Shown here: positions 45,301 to 58,500 of the stretch, piece by piece
How positions within the stretch are numbered: the first letter of the stretch is position 1
Layout of the letters: the number at the start of each line of letters is the position of its first letter
Origin: Diphasiastrum complanatum
Taxonomy: Eukaryota > Streptophyta > Lycopodiopsida > Lycopodiales > Lycopodiaceae
Length of the DNA: 64,000 nucleotides
Direction: 5' to 3'
NCBI GenBank assembly: GCA_029204225.1
Contig: CM055099.1
Coordinates: 54,759,373-54,823,372, forward strand
Position numbers and translations under genes: made by a program
Notes under the pieces: model-generated
The model's input: the letters and a program-made list of their open reading frames with translations, nothing else
Database searches by the model: none
What the model was told of the DNA's origin: nothing

Positions 45301-48300
45301 ACCGTCTGACCAAAATGGCTCATTTTATTCCGACCAAAACAACCGTTAGAGCTCCAGAGTTAGCGAGGTTGTTTGTAGACGGGCTATTTAAATTGTACGG
45401 TCTACCTTCCGGCATAGTCAGCGACCGGGACAGTAAGTTTACTGGAAATTTTTGGAAGGCAGTATTCCATCATCTCCATACTAAACTTAATATGAGTACC
45501 ACCGACCATCCACAGACGGACGGTCAAACAGAAAGGGTAAATCAAGTGCTGGAGGATATGCTTCGTGCATACGTCAGCAAGAAGCAGACTAATTGGGAGG
45601 AGTATCTCTCGATATTAGAGTTTGCTTACAACAGTACCAAACATTTAGCTACGGGATACAGCCCATTTATGCTGATGTACGGTTTTCAGCCACGCTCACC
45701 CACAGCTGTAGGGTTTAAACAAGAAAAAGTTGAAGCAGCCAGAAACTTTTTAGAAGACCTAAACCAGATGATAGAACATGCTAAGCGTAGCATTAGACAA
45801 TCCCAGGATCGAGCCAGGCATTATGCAGATCCACACAGACGGGATGTGCAGTTCTCCACTGGTGAGAAAGTCTACTTGAGAGTCCCAGTTGACTCTAAAA
45901 CCCTCAAATCAGGAGTGTGTGCTAAGTTGTCTCCAAGGTATTGTGGTCCCTTTACCATCAGTAGGAGACTAGGCGAGGTCACCTATGAACTAGAACTCCC
46001 ACACAGCAGTAAGGTTTTTCCAGTCTTTCATGTAAGTCAGTTACGAAAAGCCTTAACCAGATCAGATAATCTGGTAGGGGACAGTGTTCTAGTTCTCCCA
46101 TTGGATCCTCAACAACCTCCACATGAACCAGAGGAAATTCTTGATAGTAGAGAGACGCAGACTCGTCATACTCTATACCGAGAATATCTGGTTAAGTGGA
46201 ATGATCAGCCTGTTGAGAATGCCACTTGGGAAAGAGGCAGCGTCCTTCGCAAGATTTTTCCAGACTTTGTCTTAGAGGACCAAGACGGTTCTTAAGGGGG
46301 AGGGAGTGTTACGAGCTCGTAACCAGTGCCGAACCCTAGGGAACACAGACAGGTCAGATACCACAGTCAGGGTCGTGTCCAGTGTACATGACCAACAGGG
46401 CAAGACAGTGTGAGTAGTGTGCCCCAGCACGGTCCATAGCCATGGCGGGCCTAACACAGCCTAGGGACCCTGTCAGCAGGATAGGGCCCCCAGTTGGGTC
46501 CCGACGTGCAGTCGGCCACGTCAGTGCCACGTGGCCGACACTTGGCAGTAGCATGCTACCAGTCCTCACACTGGGCTAGGAGGGGCTTACTCTATATCAG
46601 GGAGTAGGCAAGGTTGGGTGGATCAGTTAGTGTTTGCCCTACTGTGGTGTTAGGATCTATTACACACTTCCTCATGGAAGCACTTGGTATCACTATCACT
46701 GATCTCCCTTTGGGTACACACCAATACATTGGACGTTTTTTATACAGAGCATATCTCGACCGTACGTGGCATCACCAGCTGGGGGGTTAAGCCTGACTAC
46801 TACCGGACCCACTTTCTAGTGCAGGATGCCACTGGTCTTCCAGTTTTACCTCGCTATTTGTCTTTTGGACTATCACACGGTCTCCGTTTTACTTTGGGAC
46901 AGTTCAGAGTCTCTTCACATCAGTTGGCTATTGAGACAGGCAGATTCCAGGGTACACCACGAGAGGAGCGACTATGCCTGCTGTGTCCCCTACATGAGAT
47001 AGAATCCGAGGAGCATTTCATCTTCAGATGCCCCATATATTATGAGATTAGAGGGAGATATCATTGTTTATTCCGTGACATGCCTACTACACTTAGAGCA
47101 CTGATGGGATATGAGGACTCTCGCTGTGTTGCACTTATGCTACGAGAGATGGTCTTGCTGCGCCAGGATATGTACCAGACAGCTCACCAGCCACATCCTA
47201 GCTCTCAGGCTCAGATTACGTCTTTCTTCAACAGGAGACGGACGCGGCCCGACGACGATGACGACGACATACCACCTCACCGATGTCAGAGACAGTGTAT
47301 CACTCATAGTCATGCAGCAGTTCACACTTCTTGCCTTGTTACGAGAGTGCATAGTTTTCACCCTCCTAGACGACGTTAGCGACGACGCATACCTCCTGAT
47401 ACTGCTCGTATTACGTCTTTTTTCAGCAGCAACAGTATCTGACACTATCCGATACTACTCTACTCTACTCTACTCATGGCAGCTACTCTTGCTCCCACTT
47501 ATGGACAGTTGGCAGTGTGTAGTTTACAGCTATATTACTCATTTTTCTTTTATGCATAGTTTTTTATTGGAGACGTTTATATACACTCCCATGCACACAC
47601 ACACACACACACATGGAGGTGGACACAGTGTGGTTGACTACTTCATTGGATCACCAGCTTTGATCCCACACATATCTGACTTTAGTATCCTACCACCTAC
47701 TTTATCAGACCATTCCATGCTCTCCCTTTCCATTGGTCATGTCACCCCTAACCCATCCTGCAGTCTATTATTAGCTCAAAAGCAGAAGCGGATGGTTTAC
47801 ATGCTCTTGGACAGGCAGGTTTCAGGACTGGTTATTCTACTACGGATCAGATTTTTATTTTGAGATGTATCATTGAGGAGGCTAAGCATCGTAAGCAGCG
47901 GATTTATTGTTGCTTTGTGGATTTCCGCAAAGCTTTTGACTCTGTACCTAGACATCTTCTGCTTCAGCGCCTGGTCTCACTTGGCTTTTCACAGGAGGTT
48001 ATTGCTTCTATTACCACCTTATATGAGAGGGTTGCTAGACTCAGAGACGGTACAGGATGGTCACCTCAGATTCACAGTACGTTGGTGTGAAGCAGGGTTG
48101 CCCCCTTTCTCCTACTCTTTTTGTGCTCTACATTGATGATCTCGAGCAGATTATCAAAGAGGTGGGTGGTGATGGCTGTCCTCTTGCAGATATTGTCATA
48201 CCTATTCTCCTATATGCTGATGATATTGTCTTGTTATCTATCTCAGCCAATGGGCTTCAGAGACACCTTGACGTCTTACATGGTTTCTGTCAGAAATGGG

Positions 48301-50288
48301 GTTTGACAGTAAATATCTCTAAGATTAAGATTATGGTGTTGAACACCAATAGGCAGCATATGCGGGACGATGCTTTTTATTATGATGGACAACAGTTGGA
48401 GATAGTTGCCTCTTACACTTACCTCGGAGTTCTCTTTTCTGGTCCTCTGCTTAGTTTTCGACCAGCATCCACAGCTCACCTGCGTAAGGGACACACTGCC
48501 CTTGTGCAGATGGAGAGACTTTGTACTACCTTTTATGTTCATGACCCCGCTACACGTTGTTTGCTCTTTTCTATTATTGTCTCCCCGGTGGCTATGTATT
48601 CAGCAGAGGCTTGGTGTCCTAAGCTTTCTACGGGTACATGGAGAGACATCACTCGGTTACAGATTCTCATGCTTGGACGGATGATCCGTGCGAAGGCCTC
48701 GGTTCCTCATGACATTATACTAGCAGAGTTTGCATCTCCACCTATGGTTGTTGAGGCTATGTTCCGGATTGTCATGTTCTTACATAGGCTAGTCGATATG
48801 GATACTTCCAGATATTTGGTTGCTACTTATACTTCATCTCGGTCTATTGCTAGTTAGCGGGCTAAGTCGTCATGGTTTGGGGATGTCTCTGAGTTTCTTG
48901 GCAGATGGGGGATATCTCTATCAGCTCTCCCTAATGGGACTCATTCTTATATTCGGCGTCAGCTTCATCGCAATTATATCCAGACAGTATGGTCGCAGTT
49001 GGATCCAGAGAGAGCCAAGATGCATTTTTACGGCACTCACCTTCTACAGTTAGATGATATGGGGCTACCTATCCTACCGTTGTATCTCTCACAACCATTA
49101 TCATATGGTCTTCGATACTATATTGGGTAGCTTCGTGTCTCCTCACATCAGCTCGCTATCGAGATTGGTCGTTATACTGACACACCTAGACCACAACGGA
49201 TTTGCCAGTTATGCTCGATGCAGGAGGTAGAGGATGATTTACATTTCATTTTCAGATGCCCTATTTCTTATGAGATCCGAGGCCGTTATTATTGTCTCTA
49301 CAGAGACACTCCTCTCTCCCTTGGCTCTTTCTTGGCATATGCAGACTCTAGATGTGCCGGACTCCTATTGAGAGAGATGTTTACGTTGCGAGCATCTCTT
49401 CTACCTTCAGAGGCAGATGATGTTTACAGTCAGACTCTCATCACACATTTCTTACAGAAGAGGGATAGAGAGAAGGTTTCAGAGGATGAGCTTGATATCC
49501 CGACACGACAAAAGGCTGTACAGACTCAGCGACCACCTTCCAGATTGAGACGTGCAGTCCGTTCATCACAATCAGCCAGAGTCCCATGACGGCCTTACCG
49601 AGTCGTTCGTCAGCCTCCAGCACACACTTCACTGCCTATCACTCGCTTCTTCAGATCAGCCACTCAGTGACTCAGTTCTTTCCGGTGTCTCTTTAGATGA
49701 GATCTTTAGATGTTTGCCTCAGCAGAGTGGGTGGTTAAGCTCTTGCCTTTGTACATCAGCAGAGCGGTTGGTTAAGCTCTTGCATCTCCTTCTTGCATGA
49801 TGAGAGATTGTTGTTTTATTCATACTTAGTTTACTTTTGGTAGAGAGATAGTTTCTAGAAATAAGTCCTCATATGGACATTGCTCCTACTATGCATGTAC
49901 TGTGTTTGTCTTTTGTGCCCATAGGCACTTTATAGACATTAATAAACTCTCTCTCTCTCTCTCTCTCTCTCTCATGATCCGCTACAGATGCGCTTTTGAT
50001 CCACTACTCTGTTGGCGCTGATCCATGCCTGATCCGCTCCAGTGATGACACACCCTGATCCGCTCCTGCCCTGGCCCTATCCGCTCCTGTCCTGGCCCTG
50101 ATCCGCCCTGTCCCTATCCGTCCCGCCCTGGCCCTGTCCGCTCCTATCCTTGCCCCATCTGTTCCTGTCCTTCCGCTCTTGTCCTGGCCCTGATCTGCCC
50201 TGGCCCTACCCTGCTCATGTCCTGGCCCTGAATCTGCTCTTGTCCTGGCCCTGATCCGTCCCTGTCCGTCTGCCCTGATCTGTACTTG

Positions 50289-50348
<60 letters not shown>

Positions 50349-53300
50349 ACGCGTGATGGTGGCGCCCTCCCGATCCCCTGCTGACGCCCTACTGACCTGA
50401 CCCTGCTGACGCCCTGCTGACGCTTCTCCCTATGCTGATCCACCTGCCCGATCCACCTGCTGCTGCCCTGGCCTAGCTCGCCCTAGCCTGGTCGCACTCA
50501 CCTCCCCTCTGACCTCCATCGCACTCAGCAGGTCTCCATGGCCAGAAAAAAGGGGAGCCCTCGCTCCCCTCCCCCTCGCTCCCTCCTCTCCTTCGCTACC
50601 CCCTCCCTCTCCTTTGCAGCCCGTCGCTGGCCCTTCACACACCCCCTCGCTGCCTACTCCCTCTCCCACCACCTCTCCCACCCCCTCGCTGGCCCTTCCC
50701 ACCCCCTCGCTGCCTGCTCAGCCTACTCCCGCCCCTCCCACCCCCTCACTGGCCCTTTCCACCCCCTCGCTGTCTGCTCATCCTACTCCCGCCCCTCCCA
50801 CCCCCTCGCTGGCCCTTCCCAACCCCTCGCTGCCTGCTCACAGCCCTCCCCCCTCTTCCTTGGCCCTCTCCTTTCTCCATGGTTCTCCTGCCCCCTCCCA
50901 TTATCCTCTCTCATTCCCTAAAGAAGCCTACTCTCCTACGAAAGCATTTGAACAGTACCTTCTCTCTTGCATGGAACAGATTACACTGGAATCTAGCTAC
51001 CTAAGGATGGAAATGGGTCAATTGAAAACCACAATACAAGCTATGGCAATCGAGAAGCAAACTATGATGGCCCGGATCATATCTTTGTAAGAGACTTTGA
51101 GCAGAAAAGAAGAACCAGCCAGCACCACAAAGATCCAAGAATTGGAGGAACGGATTGAGCAACATAAGGCGGAAACCAAAACATGGGCCTCTCTATTCAA
51201 AGAAAACGTTAAAGAAGGTACACACACTTTCAATAGCATCATCTCAGCCACCATATCCGAAGAAGAAATGCGGAAGTATAAATCTCTGAATGTGCGGGTG
51301 CGAGGAATTGAAGATACTAAGGCTCCAATTACCGAAGCATCCAGTTTCCTCACGGGTACACTTTCCCACCATCACAACGGAATGGAAAAAGCGTGGAGAA
51401 CTAAAAGAGATCCAACTACACTCATCATATGGTTCACGGGAATAGAGGAGCGGCAAGCTGTCCTTAGGCTACGAGCTAGGCTGAGAGGTACCCTTGTCTT
51501 CATGGACGATGATCTCACACCTATGCAAGTTGCCGAAAGGAGGAAGGTTTTCAGCGAAGCCAAAGCACTGGGAAAAAGGGTGATATATCGGGATGGTAAG
51601 GCCCGATACATTGACCCCCAAAATCTGAGGCATAGGGATTTGGGCCCCCCGGACTTAGGAGCGGTTCGGGGGCCCTCACAAAAGCATTGCGGTCAAGTTT
51701 ATGGAACTGCAATGGTATCCATTCTTCAGCTACAGCAGGAGACTTTAGAGATTTTTGTACTACAGGGGATATCCTTATACTTACTGAGACACATGAGAGT
51801 CCTGAGAGAGGACTTCCTTGCATTGAGGGATTTTGCTGGCTTTCTACTTGCAGAGGGAAGACGAGGGCACTGACTAGTCGCGGTTCAGGTGGTGTTGCTT
51901 GCTTATTTCGAGACTCTCTCCAGCCATGGGTCGAGCTACTATACACTGACGAGCAGGCTCGCTATATCTGGATCAGGTTGGACCACAGGTTGATGGAGTT
52001 AGATCGTGACATATTCTTGGCTATTTGTAATTTCCCTCCAGAGACATCAGCTTTCACCTCAGAGGAGGAGTCACCTTTCATGGATATTTCATCGGACATT
52101 ATCAGATATGAGGATCGAGGATATATTCTTCTAGCAGGGGACTTCAATGCCAGGACTGGGTCTAGGCAAACGGAATTTCACAGAGCAGCAGATGAGCAGA
52201 TACATGCACTTGATTGGGATGATCTTGGTCTTATACGGCGATCGGCGGTTGCAGCGGGTCCAGTCACATCATATGGGGTGCAGATGCTTCAGTTGGGTGA
52301 GGCTCATGGACTGGCCATTTATAATGGCCTTCTTTAGCTGCCAGGCTTTGGTGACTACACTTGCTTCCCACATAGTGGAGGACATAGCGTCGTCAACTAT
52401 TTCATGGGTTCACCGTTTCTCCTTCACTTAATTTCATCCTTCTCTGTACACTGCACCACTCTTTCTGATCATTCATATCTCTCACTCTCTGTCGGTCATC
52501 TCCACATCACACCTATTTTCTCTTCGACCCCTACAGCTAAACCCACCTACCGCTACACTTCACATCACACACCACTATACAGAGAAGCCCTCTCCGATCT
52601 CCTTACCTATTTCCCACATGAGCATACTTTAGAGGAGCAGTCCCTCTTTCTTGTCCAGACCATCCATACTGCAGCTTCCATTGCCTTTCCATCCCCACGG
52701 CCCAAAGACCAGCAACTTCATAGACCCTATAACCCCTGGTATGATCAGGAATGCATCCAGCTACATCAGAACCTCACATATGCTTGCTCCCATCTTCCTC
52801 ATATGACCATATCTCGTGTCTACCGCAGAACCACCAAAAAAAAGAAAATCGCATACGAGATTGGTCAGGGTAAGAAACTGATGGATCTCCTCTTTAGTTC
52901 TTCCTCAGGTTCATTCTGGAAGAGGTTCCTTCCACGGTCACCCCCACCACGGATCACAGACCTCAGCACTTGGGTCGCATTTGCCACATCATTGTACACC
53001 ATCCCAGATACCCCTCCTCTTCCCACCTCCTGTCTCACGGATACTTTTGCCATATTCACTAACGAACTTATAGAAAAGGCCATCACACGACTCCATTCCC
53101 ATAAAGCCAAAGACATTGATGAGCTAGAGGCTGAACTTCTAAAGTATGCTCCCAACATCCTCTCACCCTTTCTCTCCATCCTATTCAACCGACCCGTCAC
53201 CTCTGATTTTCCCTCTCCATGGTCCACAAACCTCATTCACCCTATCCACAAAGGCGGGGACCCCATGAAAGCTGACAACTACCGCACCATTATGATCAGT

Positions 53301-55532
53301 CACCTCTTCGCCAAAGTATATGGTTCTATCCTACAGTCAGAGATCAGTACAGAGATGGATGCTAGATCACTCCATGCCATTGGACAGGCGGGTTTCAGAC
53401 CGGGATATACTACATCGGATCATATCTTTACTTTGAGGTCCATCATTGAGGAGGCTAAGGCCAAGAGGGAGCGTGTATACTGCTGCTTTGTGGATTTCCG
53501 CAAGGCATTTGATTCTGTGCCTAGGCATCTATTGATACAGAGACTTCATGATCGGGGCTTTCAGGAGGATACTATACAGGCGGTAGTAGCATTGTACAGG
53601 CGAGTTATTGGCAGGGTCCGACTATCAGGAGTTATTTCACCGGAGGTGGTCAGTACTATTGGTGTCAAACAGGGATGTCCACTCTCTCCTACACTTTTTG
53701 GTCTTTACATTGACGAGCTAGACAGAGTGATGGAGGGGAGGGTTGTACATTGGGCGACCTCATTATTGCTATTCTCCTTTATGCTGATGATGTGGTTTTG
53801 CTTTCACGGACGAGAGAGGGTTTGCAGCGACACTTAGATGCTCTTCTTTCTTTCTGCACACGGTGGGGTTTGTCGGTGAATGTGGCCAAGACTAAGGTTA
53901 TGGTGTTCAACACCTCTAGGTCTCTCATGATGCGGCAAGAGCTTCTATGGGATGGTCATCCCCTAGAGGTTGTTGATTCCTATACATATCTAGGAGTACT
54001 ATTCTCGGGGCCTACGTTCAGCATGAGACACGCAGCTATTTCTCGGGTACGGAAGGGCTATGCCTCACTGGTAGATTTGGAGAGACTATGTTTCAGCTCA
54101 CACATCAGAGATGCGACTAGTAAGTGTCGGCTCTTTGACACTATGGTTGTGCCCTCAGCTATGTATGCTTCCGAGACATGGAGTACTGGTGTGACAGCTA
54201 TTGATTGGACATATATCTCCCGGCTCCAGATTCGTTTGCTCTCCCGGATGATACGAGCTAAGCCCTCAGTACCACACCAGATTGGACATATATCTCCCGG
54301 CTCCAGATTCGTTTGCTCTCCCGGATGATACGAGCTAAGCCCTCAGTACCACACCAGATTATCTTGGCGGAGTTCGCGGTCCCCCCCATTCAGATTGAGG
54401 CCTTATTCCATATTGTGACATTCATACAGAGGTTAGAGGATCTTCAGGACGGGGGTACACATTATGTAGTTGCAGCTTTATCTTCATCCCGGCGCCTACA
54501 CTCAGAGGGACACCTTTTCTCATGGTACTCCCAGGCTTGCCGTCTCCTCTCCACATTGGGTATCCAAATTAGTGATCTACCTGCGGGCACCCACCAGTAC
54601 ATCAGAGGCCTCCTTTACAGATCATATTTTCATACCACTTGGCAGGGTCCATTGGGGACCAAGAGTGAGTTTTATCGTACACACTTTCTATCTCTTGATC
54701 CGGCTGGCTGCCCCATAGTATCTGGTTACTTGCTGAGGAGTATATCACATAGTCTGCGGATAGCGATGGGTCAGTTTCAAGTTTCTTCACATCAGCTGGC
54801 TATTAAGACTGGCAGATACAGTGGCACCCCACGAGAGGACCGGCTCTGTAGCATGTGTGTTATGCATGAGACTGAGGACGAGTCACATTTCCTCTTCAGA
54901 TGTCCAGCCTACTATGAGATACGGGGGCGGTACTACTGCTTGTTCAGAGAGCATCCAGTTACACTTTCTACTTTGATATCTTATGAGGACCCTAGATATG
55001 TCGCACTGATGATCCGAGAGATGTCAGACCTGAGGAGGAGGAGACTAGATGGTACACATTCCCTGACACAGCTGAGCATTGATGAGTGCATATCCCGTCG
55101 GAGACAGAGATCCGAGGTACCCATAGGCAGCGACTCAGATGGAGAGGCCGAGATTCCCGACTCCTTCGTACACCGGCATCAGAGACCATGTCGACGGCCA
55201 GAGAGACAGTTAGTTATTAAATCACAGCCCAGAGCGTCACGGCAGCAGAGACGACACCGACGGCCTATCCGGCGACAGAGGTCCAGGGCACATCTAATCA
55301 CACCTTCACAGCATACCATCCACCATTTCTTTCATGCTGATGGGCATCGTGATTTATGATTCCAGGCTATTGGATCCTGACTGGGCCAGCTGTCTTTATG
55401 CATTGTATTTGCAGTTATTTAGTTTTATAGATGATTGAGCTTTAAGCTCCTATGTGCACACTTGACATGTACCTTTTCTTAGTCCTATGTACCTTAGGGT
55501 ATTCAAGGACATTAATAAAATCTTTCTTTCTT

Positions 55533-55585
<53 letters not shown>

Positions 55586-58500
55586 CATGCACGTGAATGC
55601 CTGTTACCATCTCTCTCTTGGCTCCTTGCCTTGGCGCCATAGGTATGAATCATCCCTAGACCATAACAATCAGTTCCTTCATTGTTGTTGGTGTTTTCTT
55701 TTGTGGGTGTGTCTCTACAATGAGGTCCAAAAGCATATGATCAATATGAAACTCCCCCCCCCCAGGCCCCCCCCATATCATCCTCGCCTACCTACTCATA
55801 ATCTACTGTATACTCCTCCCCTCACGACATGAACCCTAGTTATCTCCCTCCTCCCCCCTATTTAGTCTATCCCTCCTCCCAACTGCTCTTTTGCGGTGTT
55901 GTGTAGAGCAGGCCTCGGCATCCATCTGTCTATGTAGCTTCCGAAAGATCTCATCCTCAACCTTGTCATGTGTAGGAGGTGCTTGAGGAATGGTGGCTTC
56001 TATGTTGAGCATGCAGGAGTCAAGGTTCACCTACAACCACAAACTTTCAATTGTGTATAACAACATACCACAACAATAATATTGATGAAAAGCATTACGT
56101 ACCAACACTTGGTAAAACAAAATTACCTCGAACAACTCTCCCTCTGTTGTGTAGCGTCACAATAGTTGCTTGCATTGATCGATTGGGAACCCGTTCTTCT
56201 TCTTCGTGTGATGCATGGACCAAGTGCTCTAGTTTCATTCACAAGTGAAACCTAAACAGTCCCGCGACAACACTCTCTTCGCCAAACGTTGGAGATCTCA
56301 AGTGGAGCGGCCATGCCAACCCCACCACATCACAGGATGCAACTGGTCCTCTTGAATTTGACACTGAGCTTGTGCAAAAAGCTTGACACCTAGCTCAACT
56401 TCAGAACGTCCGACTTGATTTTGCTAAGGATGGGACTTGGTGGTAAAAGAACCATACCACGTGTCAGTGTGGATAACAACAAAATTGTATAGGCATGAAC
56501 AATCAAAGCAGTCTAAAGTTAAATCGGAAATCAGTTTGGAATGCCTAGGCCTGTGACTATACTCACTCAAGGTACTCCACCCATCCTCGATGGAGCTCCT
56601 TGTTGTCATGTCGTCTGGTAGAGCACCACAAGGGATGCAACATCTACGGTTCTTTGAAAATATTCTCATCTCTCCTACCAAATGGTAAGAAGCTTCTGGC
56701 TCCTACAACACACAACAAAAAGAGGTACATTGCAATCATCTGGTGTTTGTCATTCAAATCTAGAAAAAAGCAACTGGAAATGTAGTATAGATATGGGATA
56801 GGATTTAGACTTGGCCTCATCCAAGATTGATACGCTCAGATGTAGTCCATGAATGCTACTAGGTGCAACATGTAAAACGTAGGCCTCAACATCTCTACAA
56901 GCTCTAATGCTTGTGTCCAAAACTCATCTTCAGACACGGTCATTTGGAAATAAGTGGCATCCTCACCGTAGTCCCTAAACTCATCAAATCTAGAGCTGGC
57001 CACCATCCTCTGCAACTGTTCTCATATGACCAACAATCACTTGAGAACCATGAAGTAGTGGCCAGAATTGAGTGAGGGCCGGCTTTTTGAGATCCAGCGG
57101 TGAGAAGCTGCAAAACAAGTCCAACATGCGCTTCTTCCTCGTAACGAGACTAACCACACACATGGCTTGAGCATTGATCCGCATGACAACATTCAATGTA
57201 AATTCGTTACGGGCTGAACGAAGCAAGGAAATGACAGCAACAAAATCAACATAAAAGATGAGAAAGCAGTGAAACCTCATGGATCCAAGGAAGTACGCAG
57301 CACATGGGATCTCAACAATGGAGGGGGTGCTCGCACAACAACCTGAACCACGTGCATGACTGCAATCTCCTTAACTACAGAGGTCACTGCATCGTAGTTG
57401 AGGAGATTGTGATCGTTGCACCATCTCGAGTGGCATCCCCTCCCCATAAGAACACGGTACCAAGTGGGGAAGAAACCATGATGTTCACGATGGATCTGTG
57501 AAAAATGCTAGTCCATCCATTGGTCAATATCGAGCATCCATAATTGCATCATAAATAAGTTGAACACTAGCCATATCAAACACATACAACCTCTCCATAC
57601 TAGCAACATTCAAGAAATGTGAAAACAAACTTGTGAAATGAAAATGTTGATACATATTGTACAAGGTAGCAAGATTCTTGCGCCTGCTAGCCTGCTCGAA
57701 TATGGCTTAGCTCTTGTGTGGTGGTCTCCTCCTCCTAATGTAGGAAGCGCCTGCATATCGCCTCTCCATGAAGCATATCCACTTTTGCCAATTGTAGCAT
57801 GTCAGTGGCAAATGCATTTTGGTTTCCAAAGGCGGATTGAATTTGAGATCAAAGAAACTTTGGATGCCAAGCTAACCAACTGAGCCAACGTTGTTGGATT
57901 GGCAATGGCAAATGGAATGCCAACCCTGCAAAAAACTAGGCCACCGGTCTCATGTAGGACTTGTGCTGGTGCCTCTGCCACCTTGTGTCCTTGTCCTTTG
58001 GGCCTAACCCCTCTTTGATGTGGAATGGTCGACTGTTGAGGTCTGACATGCCCTATGACGTAGAAGATGGGCAGAGGTGTATCTAATGATGGCATGACAT
58101 ATGTTGGGTCTCTCTCCCCATCCGTGCTAGGACTTGCGTTTGAAGGTGATGCACCAACAACTAATGATCCCAAGGGTCATGAAGGCTTTGATGTAGTAGC
58201 AGAAGACCTAGGTAGCTCTGCATGCATAGTGCCCCTTTGTGGCTAGGGTTTGCACATGTATCCCTACTACTATGTATCACTCTATGGCTAAGGCCTGCAC
58301 CTTGGCTCTGGGAGCCCTCTCCTGGCTGCTGGACAAGCTATGAGCTGGTCTGAATGGATGACATCGTGACCTATTCGCTATAGGCATTGCAATAGTTCAA
58401 AGCCCTTCAAAACAACCACAAAGCATGCAAAGGTTCAATTCGTTGCATTGATAATATTGAGATGTGCACCCTATTGCATTCTACATCCCTCACATGAAGT

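Larger units (their letters stand above)
40337..46664 (+). mobile_element. Apparently intact Ty3 chromovirus, 6.33 kb, TSD CACTT
   Basis: 5' LTR 40,337-40,805, PBS, single uninterrupted gag-pol ORF, polypurine tract, 3' LTR 46,307-46,664, and a 5-bp target duplication CACTT at 40,332-40,336 and 46,665-46,669. The shared parts of the two LTRs differ at four positions of 358, all transitions, so insertion is fairly recent. It is inserted in LINE copy A, in the same orientation as the fimbrin gene. Confidence 0.96.
49974..55582 (+). mobile_element. LINE-1 copy C, near full length, with ORF1 and ORF2
   Basis: About 5.6 kb: GC-rich 5' region, ORF1 (50,614-51,873), ORF2 (about 51,687-55,359) with AP-type endonuclease, RT and C-terminal zinc region, then a short 3' untranslated region ending GACATTAATAAAATC and a (TTTC)n(TC)n tail. 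It has few lesions: one stop in ORF1, one stop, one frameshift and one tandem duplication in ORF2. It is the best-preserved LINE in the window. Confidence 0.9.

Noticed and set aside
50144-50702. Minus-strand Arg/Glu- and Gly-rich frames opposite the LINE 5' region
   Set aside because: They are antisense readings of CT and CCTGCC simple repeats, not genes.
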